DNA from: Pseudoalteromonas piratica | GTDB taxonomy: Bacteria; Pseudomonadota; Gammaproteobacteria; Enterobacterales; Alteromonadaceae | DNA length: 64,000 nt | Reading direction: 5' to 3' | Assembly (NCBI RefSeq): GCF_000788395.1 | Contig: NZ_CP009888.1 | Span: forward strand, 2,190,001-2,254,000 | In this document: positions 43,201 through 54,684 of the stretch, one piece after another | Layout of the letters: each line of letters starts with the position of its first letter | Numbering within the stretch: position 1 is the stretch's first letter | The notes under the pieces: generated by a model | The model's input: only the letters and a program-made list of their open reading frames with translations | Database searches by the model: none | What the model was told of the DNA's origin: nothing | Translations under genes and position numbers: made by a program

Positions 43201-43680
43201 TTGGTTAAGCTAGTGTTAGATCGTATTGATAAAAAGATAATAGTCGAATTACAAAAAGATGGCAGAATATCAAATGTTGAATTAGCAAGGCGTATCGGAC
43301 TGAGTGCAACGCCCTGTTTAGAGCGAGTAAAGAAACTCGAAAGGGAAGGGTATATCAAAGGCTACAAAGCAATTGTTGACCCTAAAAAGGTTGGAATGGC
43401 ATTACTTGTTTATGTCGAAATTACGTTAACAAAAACGTCACCCGATGTTTTTGAAGAGTTTAGCCAAGCGGTAAAAACACATGATGAAATTCTGGAATGT
43501 CATCTAGTTTCTGGTAACTTTGACTTCTTATTGAAAACTCGCGTAACAGATATGTCTGCCTATCGAGATTTGTTAGGGGATATTCTCCTGCGATTGCCAG
43601 CAGTTTCCGAAAGTAGAACGTATGTTGTCATGGAAGAAGTGAAAAGTGATGATGTTTCGCTTCTAAAAGTAGCACCGTAG
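43201..43680 (+). CDS. lrp: Leucine-responsive regulatory protein Lrp
   Basis: A 159-residue Lrp/AsnC regulator very close to E. coli Lrp: DRIDKKIIVELQKDGRISNVELARRIGLSATPCLERVKKLEREG forms the helix-turn-helix, and the C-terminal RAM domain includes ECHLVSGNFDFLLKTRV and ETRTYVVMEEVKS-like residues. An in-frame TAA lies four codons upstream, so only TTG 43201 or GTG 43213 can start it; neither has a Shine-Dalgarno. This suggests weak or leaderless initiation. The gene precedes ftsK, the order known from E. coli, and is divergent from ald. Confidence 0.95.
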   Translation: MVKLVLDRIDKKIIVELQKDGRISNVELARRIGLSATPCLERVKKLEREGYIKGYKAIVDPKKVGMALLVYVEITLTKTSPDVFEEFSQAVKTHDEILECHLVSGNFDFLLKTRVTDMSAYRDLLGDILLRLPAVSESRTYVVMEEVKSDDVSLLKVAP

Positions 43681-43776
43681 TAATAGAATAGTGATGCTAT
43701 TTTCTTGCGATTGATTCAGTCGCTATGACATTCAAGATAAATAGCTGGAGTATAAAAAGAATAAAGGGGAGTTGTA

Positions 43777-46368
43777 ATGCGCCTGAACGGTGTTCAAAGA
43801 CTATTAGAAGCAGGCCTTATTTTAACAACTGCACTCGCAGCGTTTGTTTTAGTTGCTTTATTAACATTTGATCCTGTGGATCCATCTTGGTCACAAACGG
43901 GTGACTATATAAAAGTTAAAAATTTAACGGGCACAGCAGGGGCGTGGACCGCTGATTTATTGTATTTCAGTTTTGGCTGGTTAGCGCTTTTGGTACCGGT
44001 AATTATTCAAGGCTTAGGTTACTTACTTTTCAAAAAGACTCATCAAGTTTTCAAACTAGATTACTTAACACTCTCTTTGCGCGTCGTTGGTCTCGTATTA
44101 TTTGTTATCTCGTCTACTGCAATTAGCAGTATTAATTTTGATGACTTTTATGAGTTTTCATCAGGCGGAGTAATAGGGGATGTGTTCGCCAATGCGATGT
44201 TGCCAGCCTTTAACTTTACGGGCACGAGTATTATTTTACTGTGTTTCTTTTTCTCAAGTTTAACCCTTTTAACTGGCGTTTCGTGGGTTCAATTTGTTGA
44301 CCAAATAGGTCAGTTGGCAATGAATGCTGTGGTTTATATAAAAACACTCATTTCTCGTTTTAAAAATCAAGAAAAACCAGTTAATGCTGCTAAATCTATG
44401 TCTAATGAACAAGTACAGCAAACACCCAAACAAGTGAGTTACCATGTGGATGAATTGCCTGAAGCAAACTTAGAGCCAGAAGAATTACCAAATGAGCCAC
44501 CAGTTCAACAAGAACAAGTAAAAGCGATTGAACCTACGTTTGGTGAACAAGCTCTTGACGCAACCCCTCTCGAAGACACGGCAATCAACGAAAAACCGAA
44601 TAAAGGTGATACTCATCCTGCGCTAGCACAATTTGACGAAATGATTAGTGATGATCTTAGCTTCTCAGCTCTGGACGATATTCCATTTGATGACGAACAG
44701 CAAACTAAACAGCCTGTTGCTGTTTCTGAGGATTTTTTAAGTACATTAGAACCACAAGTTGATAATCAAACTGCGCTAACAACAGATGTTGTAGAACCAG
44801 AAATTAAAAAATCAACCTATGTGAAACCTAAATCGGCTAAAGAACAATTCGAAGATTTGCTAGAGGCAACACCTCCTGCGAGTCCAATGCCAACCCTTGA
44901 TTTACTTGATAGACCAGACAAAAAAGAAAACCCGATTACAAAAGAAGAACTTGACGCAGTATCTCGCTTAGTTGAAGTAAAACTGCTTGATTTCGGCGTG
45001 CAAGCAGAAGTGGTTGGTGTGTATCCTGGTCCAGTTGTTACGCGTTTTGAACTTGATTTAGCGCCGGGTATCAAGGTTGCGAAAATCAGTGGATTAGCGA
45101 AAGATTTAGCGCGTTCTCTTTCTGCAGTGAGTGTACGTGTTGTTGAGGTTATTCCGGGTAAAACCTATGTTGGTCTTGAATTGCCAAATCAACACCGTGA
45201 AATAGTTCGTCTCTCAGAAGTAATTGGCGCTAAAAAGTTCTCGGATAACCCTTCTGACTTAGCGATGGTGTTAGGTAAAGATATTGCGGGCGTACCTGTT
45301 GTGGCGGATCTTGCGAAGATGCCGCATTTATTAGTTGCAGGTACTACTGGCTCAGGTAAGTCTGTTGGTGTAAACGTGATGATTTTGTCATTACTCTTTA
45401 AATCAACACCTGATGATGTACGCATGATCATGATCGATCCTAAAATGCTCGAATTATCGGTATACGAAGGAATTCCACACTTATTGTGTGAAGTCGTTAC
45501 CGACATGAAAGAAGCTGCAAATGCACTTCGCTGGTGTGTAGGTGAAATGGAACGTCGCTACAAATTAATGTCTGCCTTAGGTGTTCGTAATTTAAAGGGT
45601 TACAACCAGAAAGTGTTGGATGCGATTGAAGCAGGCGAACCAATCAAAGACCCACTTTGGAAAGACACTGATGGTATGGAAACGGAAGCCCCTGAGCTTG
45701 GTAAATTGCCTGCTATCGTGGTAGTAATCGATGAATTTGCTGACATGATGATGATTGTTGGTAAAAAAGTAGAAGAATTAATTGCACGAATTGCACAAAA
45801 AGCACGTGCTGCAGGTATTCATTTAGTGCTTGCAACTCAGCGTCCGTCAGTGGATGTGATTACTGGTCTAATTAAAGCAAATATTCCAACCCGTATGGCG
45901 TTCCAAGTATCAAGTAAAATTGATTCGCGCACAATTCTTGATCAGCAAGGCGCTGAGCATTTATTAGGTATGGGTGACATGCTTTATTTACCACCAGGGA
46001 CTAGTGTTCCAATTCGTGTGCATGGCGCATTTGTTGACGATCATGAAGTGCATGCGGTTGTTAATGACTGGAAAGCGCGTGGTAAACCTAATTATGTCGA
46101 CGAAATACTGAACGGAGAGGCAGTTGAAGATGTCTTACTACCAGGTGAGACTGCTGAAAGCGACGAAGAAAGCGACCCATTATACGATGAAGCGGTTGCA
46201 TTTGTGATTGAAAGTCGTCGCGCGTCAGTTTCAAGTGTGCAACGTAAATTACGTGTCGGTTATAACCGTGCCGCACGTTTAGTTGAGCAGATGGAAATGT
46301 CTGGCATTGTATCTGCACCGGGTCATAACGGCACACGCGAAGTAATAGTACCGAATAATGCAGGATAA
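43777..46368 (+). CDS. ftsK: DNA translocase FtsK
   Basis: Septal DNA pump that completes chromosome segregation and activates XerCD at dif. It has 863 residues with four N-terminal membrane helices (to about 185), a shortish acidic Pro/Glu/Gln-rich linker (about 205-375), a RecA-type motor with Walker [11 protein letters not shown] and [11 protein letters not shown], and the gamma winged-helix domain that reads KOPS sites ([34 protein letters not shown], near the end). The linker is far shorter than in E. coli FtsK (1329 residues). It starts after a strong GGGGAG site and runs into lolA. Confidence 0.97.
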   Translation: MRLNGVQRLLEAGLILTTALAAFVLVALLTFDPVDPSWSQTGDYIKVKNLTGTAGAWTADLLYFSFGWLALLVPVIIQGLGYLLFKKTHQVFKLDYLTLSLRVVGLVLFVISSTAISSINFDDFYEFSSGGVIGDVFANAMLPAFNFTGTSIILLCFFFSSLTLLTGVSWVQFVDQIGQLAMNAVVYIKTLISRFKNQEKPVNAAKSMSNEQVQQTPKQVSYHVDELPEANLEPEELPNEPPVQQEQVKAIEPTFGEQALDATPLEDTAINEKPNKGDTHPALAQFDEMISDDLSFSALDDIPFDDEQQTKQPVAVSEDFLSTLEPQVDNQTALTTDVVEPEIKKSTYVKPKSAKEQFEDLLEATPPASPMPTLDLLDRPDKKENPITKEELDAVSRLVEVKLLDFGVQAEVVGVYPGPVVTRFELDLAPGIKVAKISGLAKDLARSLSAVSVRVVEVIPGKTYVGLELPNQHREIVRLSEVIGAKKFSDNPSDLAMVLGKDIAGVPVVADLAKMPHLLVAGTTGSGKSVGVNVMILSLLFKSTPDDVRMIMIDPKMLELSVYEGIPHLLCEVVTDMKEAANALRWCVGEMERRYKLMSALGVRNLKGYNQKVLDAIEAGEPIKDPLWKDTDGMETEAPELGKLPAIVVVIDEFADMMMIVGKKVEELIARIAQKARAAGIHLVLATQRPSVDVITGLIKANIPTRMAFQVSSKIDSRTILDQQGAEHLLGMGDMLYLPPGTSVPIRVHGAFVDDHEVHAVVNDWKARGKPNYVDEILNGEAVEDVLLPGETAESDEESDPLYDEAVAFVIESRRASVSSVQRKLRVGYNRAARLVEQMEMSGIVSAPGHNGTREVIVPNNAG

Positions 46369-46369
46369 T

Positions 46370-47053
46370 ATGATTAAAAAACTTTCTTATCTTTTCGCTT
46401 TAAGTGTTGCGTTTAGTACGTTACATGCAAGTGCATCAACAGAAAACTTAAATAACTCTTCATCAGTTAATAACACAGCGTCAGATACACTAAATAAGGC
46501 ACAAACAGAATTAAAAGCTCGTTTAATGCTGCTTGAGAATCTACAAGCGGATTTTAGCCAAAAAGTTTTTGATAATACCGGTGCTGAGATTATGCAAGGC
46601 GCAGGCGTGTTAAAAATTAACCGACCAGAAAAACTGTATTGGAAGCAAACTTCACCGGATGAAACTTTGCTGGTATCTGATGGTACAAAAACCTATTATT
46701 ATGATGAATTTGCAGAGCAAGTAACTATTTTAAATAGCAAACAATTGATAGATAACACGCCGTTTGCTTTATTAACATCTGCAGATGAAAACTTATGGCA
46801 AAATTATGCAGTCACGCATTCAAACAATGCATTTGTGATTACCCCAAACAATCAAGGTCAAAGTCAAGTAGAGCGCTTAGAACTAACGTTTTTAAGCGAT
46901 TTATTAACCTTGATGACAGTGTTCGACAATACCGGACAAACATCTGTCTATGAGTTTACTAACCAACAGCTTAACCAACCTATTGATGATTCATTTTTTA
47001 CATTCACCATCCCAGCTGATGTGCTAGTAGACGACCAGAGTCAAGGTGAGTAA
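46370..47053 (+). CDS. lolA: Periplasmic lipoprotein carrier LolA
   Basis: Carries lipoproteins from LolCDE through the periplasm to LolB. I place the start at the ATG at 46370, which has AGGA five bases upstream and lies just after the ftsK stop; the ATG at 46358 would overlap ftsK. It has 227 residues with a signal peptide (1 to about 22) and a beta-rich mature protein: [47 protein letters not shown], and a [21 protein letters not shown]-terminus. It overlaps rarA by eight bases. Confidence 0.96.
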   Translation: MIKKLSYLFALSVAFSTLHASASTENLNNSSSVNNTASDTLNKAQTELKARLMLLENLQADFSQKVFDNTGAEIMQGAGVLKINRPEKLYWKQTSPDETLLVSDGTKTYYYDEFAEQVTILNSKQLIDNTPFALLTSADENLWQNYAVTHSNNAFVITPNNQGQSQVERLELTFLSDLLTLMTVFDNTGQTSVYEFTNQQLNQPIDDSFFTFTIPADVLVDDQSQGE

Positions 47054-48389
47054 TTTAAGCTTTTCATTTGCCCCTGAAATTAGGCCGCTTGCTGCTCGCA
47101 TGCGGCCAACACATTTGAGCCAGTATATTGGGCAGAAACACTTATTAGCGCAAGGCTCACCACTTTACAATGCAATTTTGGCCGGTCGCTGCCATAGCCT
47201 AATTTTATGGGGACCACCAGGTGTTGGAAAAACCACACTTGCAGAGGTGATTGCCCATCATGCAGATGCTCATGTTATTCGCCTGTCTGCAGTTACATCG
47301 GGTGTAAAAGAAATTCGTGAAAGTGTTGCAAATGCCAAAGATCATCTAGCAATGCAAGGTCAGCGCACCCTTTTATTTATTGACGAAGTGCATCGTTTTA
47401 ATAAATCTCAGCAAGATGCATTTTTACCCCATATCGAAGATGGCACTTTTATTTTTATTGGTGCGACTACGGAGAATCCATCGTTTTCACTTAATAACGC
47501 AATTTTATCACGTGCGCGTGTTTACCAACTAAAAGCCCTTGAACAGCCAGACTTAATACAAGCAATACACAGTGCACTTAAAAACGACGAACAGTTACAG
47601 CATAAACATATCGAAATCGATGATGCAGCAATTGAAAAGTTGGCTCTCGCAGGAGATGGTGATGCAAGACGCACACTTAACTTACTTGAACAGGCCATTG
47701 ATATGGCCGATCAACATAATGATACATATCGCGTAACTGACGATGTGCTTGCGCAAGTGCTGCCTGCGCATATTGCAAAATATGATAAAGGTGGTGATTT
47801 ATACTACGACCTAATTTCTGCATTTCATAAGTCAGTGCGCGGCTCAAGCCCGGATGGCGCGCTTTATTGGCTGTGTCGTATTTTAGCCGGTGGTGGTGAC
47901 CCGTTCTATGTGGGCAGAAGGCTTTTAGCGATTGCCACCGAAGATATTGGTAATGCCGACCCGCGAGCTATGCAAGTTGCGCTTAATGCATGGGATATTT
48001 ATCACCGAGTTGGCCCTTCTGAAGGCGAGCGCGCGCTCGCGCAAGCAGCAATTTACCTTGCCTGTGCGCCAAAGAGTAACGCGGTATACACGGCGTTTAA
48101 ACAGGCCAAGCAAGATATTGCAAATGAACCGAGCTTTGAAGTACCGCATCATCTGCGTAATGCGCCAACCAATCTGATGAAAGACTTGGGTTATGGCGCA
48201 GAATATCGTTATGCACATGACGAACCGGGTGCCTATGCTGCAGGTGAAAAGTATTTGCCAGAAGAGTTAGCTGATAGAAAATACTACTCACCGACTGAGC
48301 GCGGACTCGAGCAAAAAATTAAAGCGAAACTTGATTTTCTACTTGAGCAAGATGCGCTTTCACCAAGGAAACGGTATGACAGGGATTAA
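47046..48389 (+). CDS. rarA: Replication-associated recombination protein RarA (MgsA)
   Basis: AAA+ ATPase related to the clamp loader and to eukaryotic WRNIP1; it acts at stalled replication forks and interacts with SSB. It has 447 residues with [21 protein letters not shown], Walker [10 protein letters not shown], Walker [23 protein letters not shown], sensor 1 [11 protein letters not shown], and the tetramerisation domain [27 protein letters not shown]. Position between lolA and serS is conserved in gammaproteobacteria. Confidence 0.97.
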   Translation: MSNLSFSFAPEIRPLAARMRPTHLSQYIGQKHLLAQGSPLYNAILAGRCHSLILWGPPGVGKTTLAEVIAHHADAHVIRLSAVTSGVKEIRESVANAKDHLAMQGQRTLLFIDEVHRFNKSQQDAFLPHIEDGTFIFIGATTENPSFSLNNAILSRARVYQLKALEQPDLIQAIHSALKNDEQLQHKHIEIDDAAIEKLALAGDGDARRTLNLLEQAIDMADQHNDTYRVTDDVLAQVLPAHIAKYDKGGDLYYDLISAFHKSVRGSSPDGALYWLCRILAGGGDPFYVGRRLLAIATEDIGNADPRAMQVALNAWDIYHRVGPSEGERALAQAAIYLACAPKSNAVYTAFKQAKQDIANEPSFEVPHHLRNAPTNLMKDLGYGAEYRYAHDEPGAYAAGEKYLPEELADRKYYSPTERGLEQKIKAKLDFLLEQDALSPRKRYDRD

Positions 48390-48762
48390 ACTTTATCTTT
48401 ATGTTGCCATGGGCGGTGCAACAGGGGCCTGTTTAAGGTATTTTATTAGTGAATCAATGATAAAACTTTTAGGAAAGGGATTCCCTTTTGCAACCCTGAC
48501 AGTTAATATTCTCGGTTCATTAATGTTAGGCGTGTTGTACGGCCTATTAGAAAAAGAATTAATTGTTGTTAACCCTGCCAAATCGCTTATTGGCATTGGC
48601 TTTTTAGGAGCATTAACAACATTTTCAACTTTCTCGTTGGATACACTTTTGCTGTTACAACAAGGACAATGGTTGAAAGCAACGCTCAATGTATTTTTAA
48701 ATGTAATTGGTTGTGTTTTTGTTGCCTATTTAGGTATGCAGTTAGCAATGCAAAAAGGTTAA
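48376..48762 (+). CDS. crcB: Fluoride ion channel CrcB/Fluc
   Basis: A 128-residue, four-helix membrane protein that exports fluoride as an antiparallel dimer. I take the ATG at 48376 because AAGGA stands six bases before it; it overlaps the rarA end by 14 bases. The signature segments [34 protein letters not shown] and [20 protein letters not shown] are present, with the pore-lining Asn and Phe-box Thr/Phe residues. No fluoride riboswitch precedes it; expression depends on the rarA transcript. Confidence 0.95.
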   Translation: MTGIKLYLYVAMGGATGACLRYFISESMIKLLGKGFPFATLTVNILGSLMLGVLYGLLEKELIVVNPAKSLIGIGFLGALTTFSTFSLDTLLLLQQGQWLKATLNVFLNVIGCVFVAYLGMQLAMQKG

Positions 48763-50061
<1,299 letters not shown>

Positions 50062-50075
50062 CAGTTAATAATATT

Positions 50076-50104
50076 AAAAACCGGCGATATGCCGGTTTTT
50101 TTAT
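50076..50104 (+). terminator. Rho-independent terminator after serS
   Basis: AAAACCGGC / GCCGGTTTT stem with a GATAT-type loop followed by T7. Confidence 0.9.
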
Positions 50105-50142
50105 GCCTGTATAATAAATATTCTCTTCGTTTTTTGTGTTGC

Positions 50143-50188
50143 GATAATGGGACATATTGGAAATATTTTATGTGTCGAAAATGAGACA
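50143..50188 (+). promoter_or_regulatory. Two candidate activator elements upstream of the ABC efflux operon
   Basis: GATAATGGGACA (50143-50154) and GAAAATGAGACA (50177-50188) match at 10 of 12 bases and lie 34 bases apart on the same side. The second is part of an inverted repeat GTGTC / GACAC (50172-50189). They sit about 60 to 110 bases upstream of the sigma-54-like element, where enhancer sites for NtrC-type activators lie. The likely binder is the response regulator encoded at 54685. Confidence 0.45.
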
Positions 50189-50249
50189 CTTTTTATTTTC
50201 TCATATCGTTCTAAAAACTTAAGTCATTGAAATTTTAGCTGTATTATTT

Positions 50250-50265
50250 TGGTCTGAAATTTGTA
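50250..50265 (+). promoter_or_regulatory. Candidate sigma-54 promoter for the ABC efflux operon
   Basis: TGG (50250-50252), eight bases, then TTG (50261-50263) followed by TA fits the sigma-54 -24/-12 layout TGGCACG-N4-TTGCW. The -24 GG is present; the -12 dinucleotide is GT rather than GC. A start near 50276 would leave a short leader containing the AGGA site. Support comes from the sigma-54 activator in the same operon. Confidence 0.5.
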
Positions 50266-50300
50266 ATACCTAAAGCATAGACCTTATAGGAACACGCTTT

Positions 50301-51551
50301 ATGGATATAAAAATAGATAACCGCCCTAGAACGCTAAAAAAGAGATTATTCTATCTCGGTGGTGCCTGCTTGGTATTTAGTTCTGTTATGTTGGTGCGTA
50401 ATTACACTCAAAATGCCTCAAATTTAGTTAATCGTGATGACATTGTCATTGCGAAAGTACAAGAAGGTGATTTTGCGGTAGATGTGAAAGGCCTAGGTAG
50501 TCTAGCACTTGAAAAACGTCATTTAATTACTTCAAATGCAGGCGGCAAGATTGTTGAAGTGTTAGTAAAGCCGGGTGAATATGTTGAACGCGGTCAAATA
50601 ATTGCGCGCTTAGACAACCCGCAAATAAAAGAGACACTTATTCAAAAAAATAGCCTTTTGCTTAAGATGGTTGCGCAGCATAAAGCAGAGATTGCACAGC
50701 AAAAAGCTTATCTTCAAGAAGCTGAAACAACCCACCATGACTCGGAGCTTGCACACAAAGCCAATACAATGGAATGGCAAGCGCAGGCCACCTTAATTGC
50801 ACAAGGCAATAGCACCATTTCGAAACTTGAACATCAGCGCAGTGAATTTACGGTTAAACGCAGCTTAAAACAACTTGCGTTACAAAAGGCGAAAGTCGCT
50901 ACTCAAAAAGAAATACTCGTCGCAAAACAGCATGCTCAAGAGGCTGAACAACAAAGTTTGAAATCGGAGATTAGTTTACTTAGTCAACAGATTGCGCAAT
51001 TAGACGTCGTGTCACCAATTACTGGGCAAATTCAAGATGTGTTTGTTGAACTTGGTATGCAGCTAGCAGGCACAGGCTCAGTTGCAGAAGTTGCCGATCA
51101 AACTAAATTGATTGCCAAAATTAATGTCACAGAACTCGATGCGCCCAACGTAAAAGTAGGGCAACAAGCAATGATTGATACCTATTCTTCACGTTTAAAA
51201 GCAAATGTGACACGTGTTTCACCTAAAGTAAAAAATGGCCATGTCGAAGTTGAATTGTCACTGGTCGATAAAATTCCATCAGAAGCACGTGATAAATTAA
51301 ATATTGAGGGAATTATCAATACCAGCTTTAAGTCAAAAACGCTTTTTGTAGCATTACCACGTAACGCGATTGCAGAGAGTAGCAACAATGTGTTCGTAAT
51401 CAATAAGCATCTAGCAACCAGACAACAAGTACTATTTGGCAGACGTTCGGTAAATCATATCGAAGTACTTGCCGGATTATCTCGCGACCAAGAAATCATT
51501 ATTTCAGATATGGAAGAATTCATTAACGACACGCAAGTGCTTGTTCGTTAG
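50301..51551 (+). CDS. HlyD/MacA-type periplasmic adaptor protein
   Basis: A 416-residue membrane-fusion protein, the periplasmic link of a tripartite efflux pump. It has one N-terminal membrane anchor (about 14-33), a lipoyl half-motif at SNAGGKIVEVLVKPGEYVERGQIIARLD, a long alpha-helical hairpin (about 112-232, rich in Gln, Ala, Lys), the second lipoyl half at VVSPITGQIQDVFVELG, then beta-barrel and membrane-proximal domains. It is the first gene of a five-gene operon, followed by ATPase and permease. No outer-membrane factor is encoded here, so a TolC-type protein elsewhere would be needed for tripartite export. Confidence 0.92.
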   Translation: MDIKIDNRPRTLKKRLFYLGGACLVFSSVMLVRNYTQNASNLVNRDDIVIAKVQEGDFAVDVKGLGSLALEKRHLITSNAGGKIVEVLVKPGEYVERGQIIARLDNPQIKETLIQKNSLLLKMVAQHKAEIAQQKAYLQEAETTHHDSELAHKANTMEWQAQATLIAQGNSTISKLEHQRSEFTVKRSLKQLALQKAKVATQKEILVAKQHAQEAEQQSLKSEISLLSQQIAQLDVVSPITGQIQDVFVELGMQLAGTGSVAEVADQTKLIAKINVTELDAPNVKVGQQAMIDTYSSRLKANVTRVSPKVKNGHVEVELSLVDKIPSEARDKLNIEGIINTSFKSKTLFVALPRNAIAESSNNVFVINKHLATRQQVLFGRRSVNHIEVLAGLSRDQEIIISDMEEFINDTQVLVR

Positions 51552-51563
51552 AAGGACCAAACA

Positions 51564-52286
51564 ATGAAACCAGTTATCACATTAAAAAACATCGAAAAAT
51601 TATTCAAAACCGATGAAATTGCAACACAAGCACTTAATGGCATTAATTTAGTAGTTAATAAAGGAGAGTTTGTTGCCATCACCGGGCCCTCTGGTTGCGG
51701 AAAATCAACGTTACTCTCTGTATTAGGATTGATTGATGAGCCAACAGCAGGGGATTACACAGTTAGTGGCAAACAAGCCGTTAATTTAAGTTCAGACCAA
51801 AGAGCACAGATTCGGGCCAATCATATTGGGTTTATTTTTCAGGCATTTAATCTGATTAGTGACTTAAATGTACTCGAAAATGTAATGTTACCATTAACCT
51901 ATATTGGTGGTTTTTCAGAGCAAGAGATGATTGAAAAAGCACGTAAGGCGCTGATGTTGGTTGACCTTGAAAACCGCATAAATCACTTTCCATCCCAGTT
52001 GTCTGGCGGTCAGCAGCAGCGTGTTGCAGTAGCTCGCGCGCTTATAAACGAGCCCGATTTAATTTTAGCAGATGAACCAACTGGTAACTTAGATTCAAAA
52101 AATGCGCAACAGGTGTTGCAGTTACTAAAAGATTTACACCTTTCAGGGAAAACAATTTGTATGGTAACCCATGATCTTGAATCTACACATTTTGCAAGCC
52201 GCACAATAAATATGCTAGACGGTGCTATTGTTCGTGATAAAAAACAAAGCAGTGAATCGTCACATATAAGTGTGATAGAGGTGTAG
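51564..52286 (+). CDS. ABC transporter ATP-binding protein (MacB/LolD class)
   Basis: A 240-residue ATPase with Walker A GPSGCGKST, Q-loop region [24 protein letters not shown], signature LSGGQQQRVAVARAL, and Walker [13 protein letters not shown]. It belongs to the 3.A.1.122/125/134 class that pairs with FtsX-type permeases, which includes MacB, LolD, FtsE and BceA. It lies 12 bases after the adaptor gene and is separated by one base from the permease gene, so the three proteins form one transporter. Confidence 0.95.
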   Translation: MKPVITLKNIEKLFKTDEIATQALNGINLVVNKGEFVAITGPSGCGKSTLLSVLGLIDEPTAGDYTVSGKQAVNLSSDQRAQIRANHIGFIFQAFNLISDLNVLENVMLPLTYIGGFSEQEMIEKARKALMLVDLENRINHFPSQLSGGQQQRVAVARALINEPDLILADEPTGNLDSKNAQQVLQLLKDLHLSGKTICMVTHDLESTHFASRTINMLDGAIVRDKKQSSESSHISVIEV

Positions 52287-52287
52287 T

Positions 52288-54678
52288 ATGGGACTTGTAC
52301 TTGATTTTCGATACGCCTTGCGAAATATGATTAAGTCATTACGTTTTTCACTGTTAATCATTTTTATTATGGTAGGCAGCTTAACGATTTCGTTAGCTGG
52401 CTTTAATTTTGTTCACACGATCGCGTTTTCACATTCAGAATTCAATAACAATGATGACATTCGAATTTTAAAAGTTACTAATAGGTTGTCAGATAAACGC
52501 GCGTTTACTTACGAAATGTTAAACAGTTTTAGTGAGCTTGAAGCTGTTAATCAGTTAGATGAATGGATCAGCATAAAACGCTCGCAATTTTGGTTATCTT
52601 CTATTAAACGCTCTAATCATTATCGGGGGGCTTACGTAGACTCAGCATTTTTTCGATTTTTAGGTCAAGCACCTGAATTGGGTCGCCCATTTTCCAACAG
52701 CGACTTTGACAGTAATGCACCGAATGTAGTTATTATCTCTCATGTTGTGTGGCAAGAGCTATATCAAGGTAGAGAAGATATATTAGGTCAAGCACTTCAA
52801 ATTGAAGGTAAACCTCATACAATTGTCGGTGTTATGGCCAAACGTAATCACTTTCCTATTTTCTCAAAAGTGTGGTTACCAACTAAAAAGAACATTTTAA
52901 AGCCGAACGATGCAATCGATATTCTTTATAAGTTACCGAATCGCAATTTTGAGCAAGCATTTGAAACTCAGTTATCACAATTTTTCTATCACAGTATCAA
53001 AGATTCGCTAAGTGAAAGTTCGAAACAGTCTAGCAAAAATGTTTATGTAGAATCGTTAACCATTGTCGAGCTGAATACTGACGGTGAAGCGGTTTTTGTA
53101 TTTTCGCTTTTTGTCTTCGGTATTGTGCTTGTGTTATTTATTGCTGGCGTAAATATCGGCAATTTACTTTTTGCCAAAATCATGGAAAAACAAAAAGAGT
53201 CAGCAATTCGCGCTGCGCTGGGAGCAACGAAAAAGCGCGTAATCCAACAACACATTATTGAGGGCTTGATATATTGCAGTATAAGTTGGGTTTTCACTTT
53301 ATTGTGCACATCAGTTGCGATACATATTTTAAACTTTCATATGAATATGATGTTTAAAAAAATGCCTTACTGGTGGTACTGGCAACTCAACACTCCCACC
53401 GTCTTAGTTTCTTTATTATTGTTATTAATAATTTTTAGTTTTTCAGTGTTGCTACCCGCTTATAAGTCAGCAAATTTTAATATTAACAATGTGCTACGAG
53501 ATGGCACGCGAGGCGCCATCGGTAAAGAAACCATGTTAATGTCTCGGCGTTTATTATGTATTCAAGTTTCGCTAGTGAGTTTTCTGTTAATGATTGCCAG
53601 CACTGTTGGTTATGTGATGTATTCAATAGCGAACAATATTGATGAAGAAAGAGTAAAAGGTGTTTATTCTATTTCTCTAGAGCTGGAAGAGGCGGATAAA
53701 ATCTCAAGGAATGGTCAGCTCACCCTAATTAATACATTAGCAACTAAACTAAATACCTCTAAGATGATCAATGAAGCTGCATTATATGAGCAAAGAATAA
53801 GCGGTGAAGTGTTGTATCCTAGTGGTGAGGTCTTTAATGAAAAGTTTGTTGAAATCAGCGCAGAATCTCAGTTATTTAGCCGTACACTTAAACAGGGCAG
53901 AAACTTTAACGAAAACGATAATGGTGAAGCTAAACCGGTAGCGATTATTAGTGAATCCCTTGCAATCGCACTATTTTCTTCAACAGATGTTTTAGGGCAA
54001 CAATTAAGACTTAAAAATGGAAAGTGGCCCACTGTTGAAATAATTGGTATCGCCTATGATGAGATAAGCGGTGTAGTAGATGATTCTCGTCACGAACTTT
54101 ATTTAAGTTTAAGGCAAGTTTTACCTGTTGGTAACACTATAAATCTTCGTCTGTTAACTAGAGCAAGCTCTGATGAAACTTTAGAAGAGCTTTATCGAAT
54201 TACGATGCAATTATCTCAGCCAGTAAATTTAACGTATGTGCTTGACCATCACTATAATCATTTATCAATGATTAACTCTATTCAAGCCATGATATCAGTG
54301 TTTTTTATTGTTGGCGGTTTTGCTTTATCGCTGTCATTGATTGGGATTTATGCAATGGGCATTAGTAATATTAACAAATCGCGCTATGAAATTGGTATTC
54401 GAAGAGCCATTGGCGCCAAAGACCAAGAAATTTTAATGTTATTTATTAGAAAAAACATTAAACACATTCTAAACGGCATTTTCATATCTTTGATAATATT
54501 TGCTATTTTATGCTATCTTGCTGCGGATGTGCTTCGCGGCAATGTGCCCTTGCTGATTATGTTACAAGCTGGATTTTTCACTGTTTTTGTAATATTTATC
54601 TCTGTTTGCTTCGCATTATATGTACCTGTAAAACGAGTAGTAAAGCAACAACCATCAGCAAGTTTGAAAATGGATTAA
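52288..54678 (+). CDS. FtsX-domain ABC transporter permease, duplicated MacB-like architecture
   Basis: 796 residues. There are two tandem units, each with a first helix, a large periplasmic MacB-type core domain and an FtsX three-helix bundle. The first helix is at about 18-42, followed by a domain to about 260 and helices from 265; the second unit's helix is near 425-447, with a domain to about 665 and helices to the end. Cytoplasmic coupling motifs repeat: KQKESAIRAALGATKKRVIQQ and KSRYEIGIRRAIGAKDQEILM. A duplicated single-chain permease differs from classic MacB, whose ATPase is fused to one unit. It probably exports or extracts a membrane-active compound; the substrate is unknown. Confidence 0.93.
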   Translation: MGLVLDFRYALRNMIKSLRFSLLIIFIMVGSLTISLAGFNFVHTIAFSHSEFNNNDDIRILKVTNRLSDKRAFTYEMLNSFSELEAVNQLDEWISIKRSQFWLSSIKRSNHYRGAYVDSAFFRFLGQAPELGRPFSNSDFDSNAPNVVIISHVVWQELYQGREDILGQALQIEGKPHTIVGVMAKRNHFPIFSKVWLPTKKNILKPNDAIDILYKLPNRNFEQAFETQLSQFFYHSIKDSLSESSKQSSKNVYVESLTIVELNTDGEAVFVFSLFVFGIVLVLFIAGVNIGNLLFAKIMEKQKESAIRAALGATKKRVIQQHIIEGLIYCSISWVFTLLCTSVAIHILNFHMNMMFKKMPYWWYWQLNTPTVLVSLLLLLIIFSFSVLLPAYKSANFNINNVLRDGTRGAIGKETMLMSRRLLCIQVSLVSFLLMIASTVGYVMYSIANNIDEERVKGVYSISLELEEADKISRNGQLTLINTLATKLNTSKMINEAALYEQRISGEVLYPSGEVFNEKFVEISAESQLFSRTLKQGRNFNENDNGEAKPVAIISESLAIALFSSTDVLGQQLRLKNGKWPTVEIIGIAYDEISGVVDDSRHELYLSLRQVLPVGNTINLRLLTRASSDETLEELYRITMQLSQPVNLTYVLDHHYNHLSMINSIQAMISVFFIVGGFALSLSLIGIYAMGISNINKSRYEIGIRRAIGAKDQEILMLFIRKNIKHILNGIFISLIIFAILCYLAADVLRGNVPLLIMLQAGFFTVFVIFISVCFALYVPVKRVVKQQPSASLKMD

Positions 54679-54684
54679 CATCAA

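Noticed and set aside
47925..48218. Open frames on both strands within the rarA 3' half
   Set aside because: All are shadows of the conserved RarA C-terminal domain.
48300..48380. Fluoride riboswitch before crcB
   Set aside because: The region is coding for the RarA C-terminus and crcB overlaps it; no leader space for the riboswitch.
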